Source: Alphaproteobacteria bacterium CG1_02_46_17
GTDB lineage: Bacteria; Pseudomonadota; Alphaproteobacteria; Micavibrionales; Micavibrionaceae
Direction of reading: 5' to 3'
DNA length: 64,000 nt
NCBI GenBank assembly: GCA_001871905.1
Contig: MNUG01000029.1
Location: 32,218-96,217 of the forward strand
Shown here one piece after another: positions 60,876 through 64,000 of this stretch. The first letter of the stretch is position 1, and each line of letters begins with the position of its first letter. The translations under genes and the position numbers were made by a program. The notes beneath the pieces are model-generated. The model was given only the letters and a program-made list of their open reading frames with translations. It did no database searches and was not told the DNA's origin.

Positions 60876-61709
60876 TTACACGCAAGCAAGCTCTCTGGTC
60901 ACCAGCATCAAATTCGAGTCACGGGACTCCTCGTGCTCACTGGCAGGCGCCCGACGTTCCTGTTGAGGAACGAAATGCTGGAACAGCTCAATTCCGGATT
61001 TTGCCATATCTTTAAGATAGGCAGGACGGAGATAAAGCATCTCACTGGTTAAACCTTCTTGGACGAACACTTGATCCGGATATAATTTTCTATACTGGGC
61101 AATCTGGCCATAAATATCTTCGGCATGACCCGCGACGCATTTCTCAATCATCGCATGATCAAATTTGATGATTTCCGCATAAGGCGCCAGTTTTTCCAAC
61201 CGCTCAACCTGTTCCGGAATATATGGATTGAAATCATCAATCGCCAGCCGGAAACCATGCGCTTTGAAATTCTGCAAAACCTCAACCCGAGCCCCTTCGG
61301 GAATCTCGGCATGTTCGGTAATCTCGAAGAAGATTTTGGCGCGGTCAAAGAACCCTTTTTCCGAGCAGATCAAAGATGCGCGGGCCGCAAAAGATGGCTC
61401 AAGAGCGCTGCTCAGATCAATGTTAAAACTGAAAGACCCGATCGACTTTTCTTGTGCCTTGGCATAATCCAGAGCCTTACCGAAAAGAAACAGATCCGTG
61501 TGCAGGCTTTCGCGACGGTGGCGAACCCCTTGAAAGAAATCTTCACAATCCGAACGGTTCAACAAAATCTCGCAAGACGGAACCAGATGATCCACCCCGT
61601 AGGAAGTATAAAATTTTTCAGAGCGAAACATGGGATCTTCCCCGCTTGACGGACGACCGACAGCACTAATTTGAAAATGATCAGATAAATCCCTGATACT
61701 TGCGTTCAC
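60876..61709 (-). CDS. EAL-domain protein with divergent motifs
   Basis: 'PSCEILLN' (EAL position), 'FFEITEHAE', 'RLAIDDFNPYI', 'IIKFDHAMIE', 'VFVQEGLTSE'. Confidence 0.8.
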   Translation of the reverse strand: MNASIRDLSDHFQISAVGRPSSGEDPMFRSEKFYTSYGVDHLVPSCEILLNRSDCEDFFQGVRHRRESLHTDLFLFGKALDYAKAQEKSIGSFSFNIDLSSALEPSFAARASLICSEKGFFDRAKIFFEITEHAEIPEGARVEVLQNFKAHGFRLAIDDFNPYIPEQVERLEKLAPYAEIIKFDHAMIEKCVAGHAEDIYGQIAQYRKLYPDQVFVQEGLTSEMLYLRPAYLKDMAKSGIELFQHFVPQQERRAPASEHEESRDSNLMLVTRELACV

Positions 61710-61796
61710 GAAGAACCCCTGCGTATTTTGTTATTTATATATACAGAAGAACAGATTTAAAAATCTTTGTCAAAGAAAACTGGCAAATAAACAAAG

Positions 61797-63485
61797 CTAT
61801 TCACGTTGCAGTGCCCACTTAACCTGTAGTGCCTCTCCGTCCAGTGCAGTTTTCAAAACCAACTGGTGCGTTTTAACGGGTCTTATACCGTTTCCGAGAT
61901 ACACGCTTTCTTCAACCTCAAGTTTTGCTCCAACTCCGTAGAACCGCCAACTGCTGCCCGAAGGAACAGTCAAAACGACATCTTGATCCTGATGAACTTG
62001 CGACACCTGAACTTTTGGGTGCAAATGAAACCGCAGGGCGACCTCTTTTGACTTCATGTCGCCACCACTCGACATCAACGTATCTTCCCCGCGCAAATCA
62101 TGACCCGTATCAGTCAGGAACAACCGACGACGATGGGAAATCCCCATCGAGGACAAATACCCGTCATGGGTAGCTTCCAACAAACAGGCCTGACGGTTTT
62201 CGGTTCTGGAACATTTGATCGGGGCAAAGTCACGCGCCACAGAATAATCGGCACGAAGGTCATGAACAGGCCGACCATTGACCACCACCGCATTGTGAGC
62301 CGCCGTATGGCGCAAAATCTGTTGCCAATCCTGATGTGCTGGATGACCGCCACAATGGGTAAAAATCCGGTCGCGCCCATACATAAATTCAAAGGACAAG
62401 GGGGCAGAATGCCAGACCTGATCGAACGGTGAGTCCGGACAGGAACTATGATCCATCATCAGGAACGACCGTCCCACCATCACCCGTTCAAACCCGCCAA
62501 GACTTGAGCCCTTCATCGGACGTTTCGACCCACGGATTTGCGACAGAACAGAATCAATTTCGGCAATCTCGCCTTCCTGCCCACCGTGATATAAACCCAG
62601 CTTCCGGTCAGGATAGCAGAAGAACCGCAAAGCCGGCCCCATCTTTTCGATCGAAGTCGTCAGCATGGATGGAATCGGCAATCCCGCACGATTAAGAGCG
62701 TAGCGCAGATCGAGTAAAATTTTAGCGCATTCCAAAAGATTTTCAGGCGCACCAGACGCATGCAACCCGTCAGACGTAACCTGTTTAGGTATTTCCTTCA
62801 GAACCGATTGAAAGCCCTGCAAGATCCACGCATCCCGTCCAGGAAAGGACAACCCCGCATAGATCAGGCCACGCGCCGCCCGCAATAGAGGAAGTCCGGA
62901 AAGCCCAGCCGGAAAGACCCGCGACAAATGACGGGCCTGACGATTGAGAGAGGCAAAATATTTTTCCTGAAACGCTTCGTCAGCACTTCCACAAAAGAAA
63001 TCGAAAAAGGATAACCACATCGTGATCCGTTGGCCGACCAGATCGGCACGCCAGATCCCCGCATCCCAACGATCATAACGGGTGATCCAGTCATCAACGA
63101 AATTTCGCGCCATTCTCCGCGCGGCATCTCCTCCGGCAGCACGTAAATCTCTGAGCCAGCAAAACCCATGAATATGGTCGCGCCATAACGGAGCTTCTTC
63201 CGACACCCGCCAGAAATCATGGTTGATTGGTAAACTGGCACCATGGGCGCGCATCACTCCTTGAGTCATCAAGCGCCCCAGATCGGCCTGCCCGACCCAC
63301 GGATCGGACAGACGGACACTCAACTGATCGGGAGACTGACCAGAAGATAAGAGCCAATGATAAAAAGGGGTTTTACAAGCAACACGTCCGGCGCGATCTT
63401 TCATCTCGCCCAACATAGAAAGAGGTGCCACTAAAGAATGGGAAAATGTTTTTTGTATCTGGCCATGATGAATCTGGGCCGACAT
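61797..63485 (-). CDS. Heparinase II/III family protein
   Basis: 'GFCWLRDLRAAGGDAARRMARNFVDDWITRYDRWDAGIWRADLVGQRITMWLSFFDF', 'HCGGHPAHQDWQQILRHTAAHNAVVVNGRPVHDLRADYSV'. Confidence 0.88.
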   Translation of the reverse strand: MSAQIHHGQIQKTFSHSLVAPLSMLGEMKDRAGRVACKTPFYHWLLSSGQSPDQLSVRLSDPWVGQADLGRLMTQGVMRAHGASLPINHDFWRVSEEAPLWRDHIHGFCWLRDLRAAGGDAARRMARNFVDDWITRYDRWDAGIWRADLVGQRITMWLSFFDFFCGSADEAFQEKYFASLNRQARHLSRVFPAGLSGLPLLRAARGLIYAGLSFPGRDAWILQGFQSVLKEIPKQVTSDGLHASGAPENLLECAKILLDLRYALNRAGLPIPSMLTTSIEKMGPALRFFCYPDRKLGLYHGGQEGEIAEIDSVLSQIRGSKRPMKGSSLGGFERVMVGRSFLMMDHSSCPDSPFDQVWHSAPLSFEFMYGRDRIFTHCGGHPAHQDWQQILRHTAAHNAVVVNGRPVHDLRADYSVARDFAPIKCSRTENRQACLLEATHDGYLSSMGISHRRRLFLTDTGHDLRGEDTLMSSGGDMKSKEVALRFHLHPKVQVSQVHQDQDVVLTVPSGSSWRFYGVGAKLEVEESVYLGNGIRPVKTHQLVLKTALDGEALQVKWALQRE

Positions 63486-64000
63486 TATTTCTCCCCGCGC
63501 AAGGACTGAATTGCAGAGGCATAAGAATCCGGCCCGTTTTTGAACACGTAACTTCCCGCCACCAAGACATTGGCCCCCGCCGCAATCACATCTTTGGCAG
63601 TCTTGTCATTTACACCGCCATCAATCTCGAGATCAATATCCCGACCAGTTGCCGCGATCATCGCGCGCGCTTCGCGCACCTTGTCTAAAAGTGGAATAAA
63701 AGACTGCCCGCCAAAACCGGGGTTAACCGTCATAATCAACACCAGATCAACCATATCCATCACATGGGCAATGTCCGACACAGACGTTGCCGGATTAAGG
63801 GACACACCGGCCTTTTTCCCTAAGCTTTTGATGGTTTGCAACGTTCGGTGCAAATGTGGCCCTGCTTCTGGATGCACGGTAATAATATCCGCCCCCGCAT
63901 CGGCAAAATCTTTCAAAAACAAATCCACCGGAGAAATCATCAGATGCACATCGAAAACTTTTTTCGAGTGGGGCCGCAAAGCTTTCACAACAGCCGGGCC
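63485..64000 (-). CDS. rpe: Ribulose-phosphate 3-epimerase, N-terminus outside window
   Basis: 'FDVHLMISPVDLFLKDFADAGADIITVHPEA', 'LVLIMTVNPGFGGQSFIPLLDKV', 'DLEIDGGVNDKTAKDVIAAGANVLVAGSYVF'. Confidence 0.94.
   Translation of the reverse strand, partial: GPAVVKALRPHSKKVFDVHLMISPVDLFLKDFADAGADIITVHPEAGPHLHRTLQTIKSLGKKAGVSLNPATSVSDIAHVMDMVDLVLIMTVNPGFGGQSFIPLLDKVREARAMIAATGRDIDLEIDGGVNDKTAKDVIAAGANVLVAGSYVFKNGPDSYASAIQSLRGEK

Noticed and set aside
1-64000. CRISPR arrays, cas genes, rRNA, transposases or integrases
   Set aside because: No regularly spaced repeats, no Cas-like ORFs and no transposase/integrase motifs in the ORF translations. tRNAs cannot be fully excluded by eye but none was evident.

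Overview
This 64-kb window comes from a Gram-negative, probably alphaproteobacterial chromosome (inferred from gene content; taxonomy not tested). From left to right it contains: a 5'-truncated soluble lytic transglycosylase; a LuxR-type response regulator and a partner histidine kinase split by an in-frame TAA; a compact cheA-cheW-cheY-cheB-cheR operon followed by purH; a surface-polysaccharide locus of about 18 kb (sugar epimerases and dehydratase, aminotransferase, acetyltransferase, many glycosyltransferases, an ABC exporter, an O-antigen ligase-like protein); a 6-kb block of five unannotated genes (29.27-35.39 kb) that includes two peptidoglycan-binding-like repeats and an NlpC/P60-like Cys/His protein; lepA; an orphan Flp pilin; two methyl-accepting chemotaxis proteins plus a stand-alone PAS protein; a hybrid kinase; asd; a DUF808 protein; acnA; a small set of pilin-like genes; and a housekeeping tail (purF, cvpA, radA, EAL protein, heparinase-like, rpe). 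The strongest candidates for something undescribed are: (1) the five-gene block at 29.27-35.39 kb; (2) a G10 tract inside a glycosyltransferase gene, a likely phase-variation switch; (3) a putative structured RNA with an intrinsic terminator at about 51.09-51.36 kb (minus strand); (4) a duplicated hairpin-containing element of about 100 bp downstream of the DUF808 gene; (5) a split Aer-like receptor; and (6) the nonsense codon in the histidine kinase. All calls come from reading the sequence and ORF translations; no database search was run.
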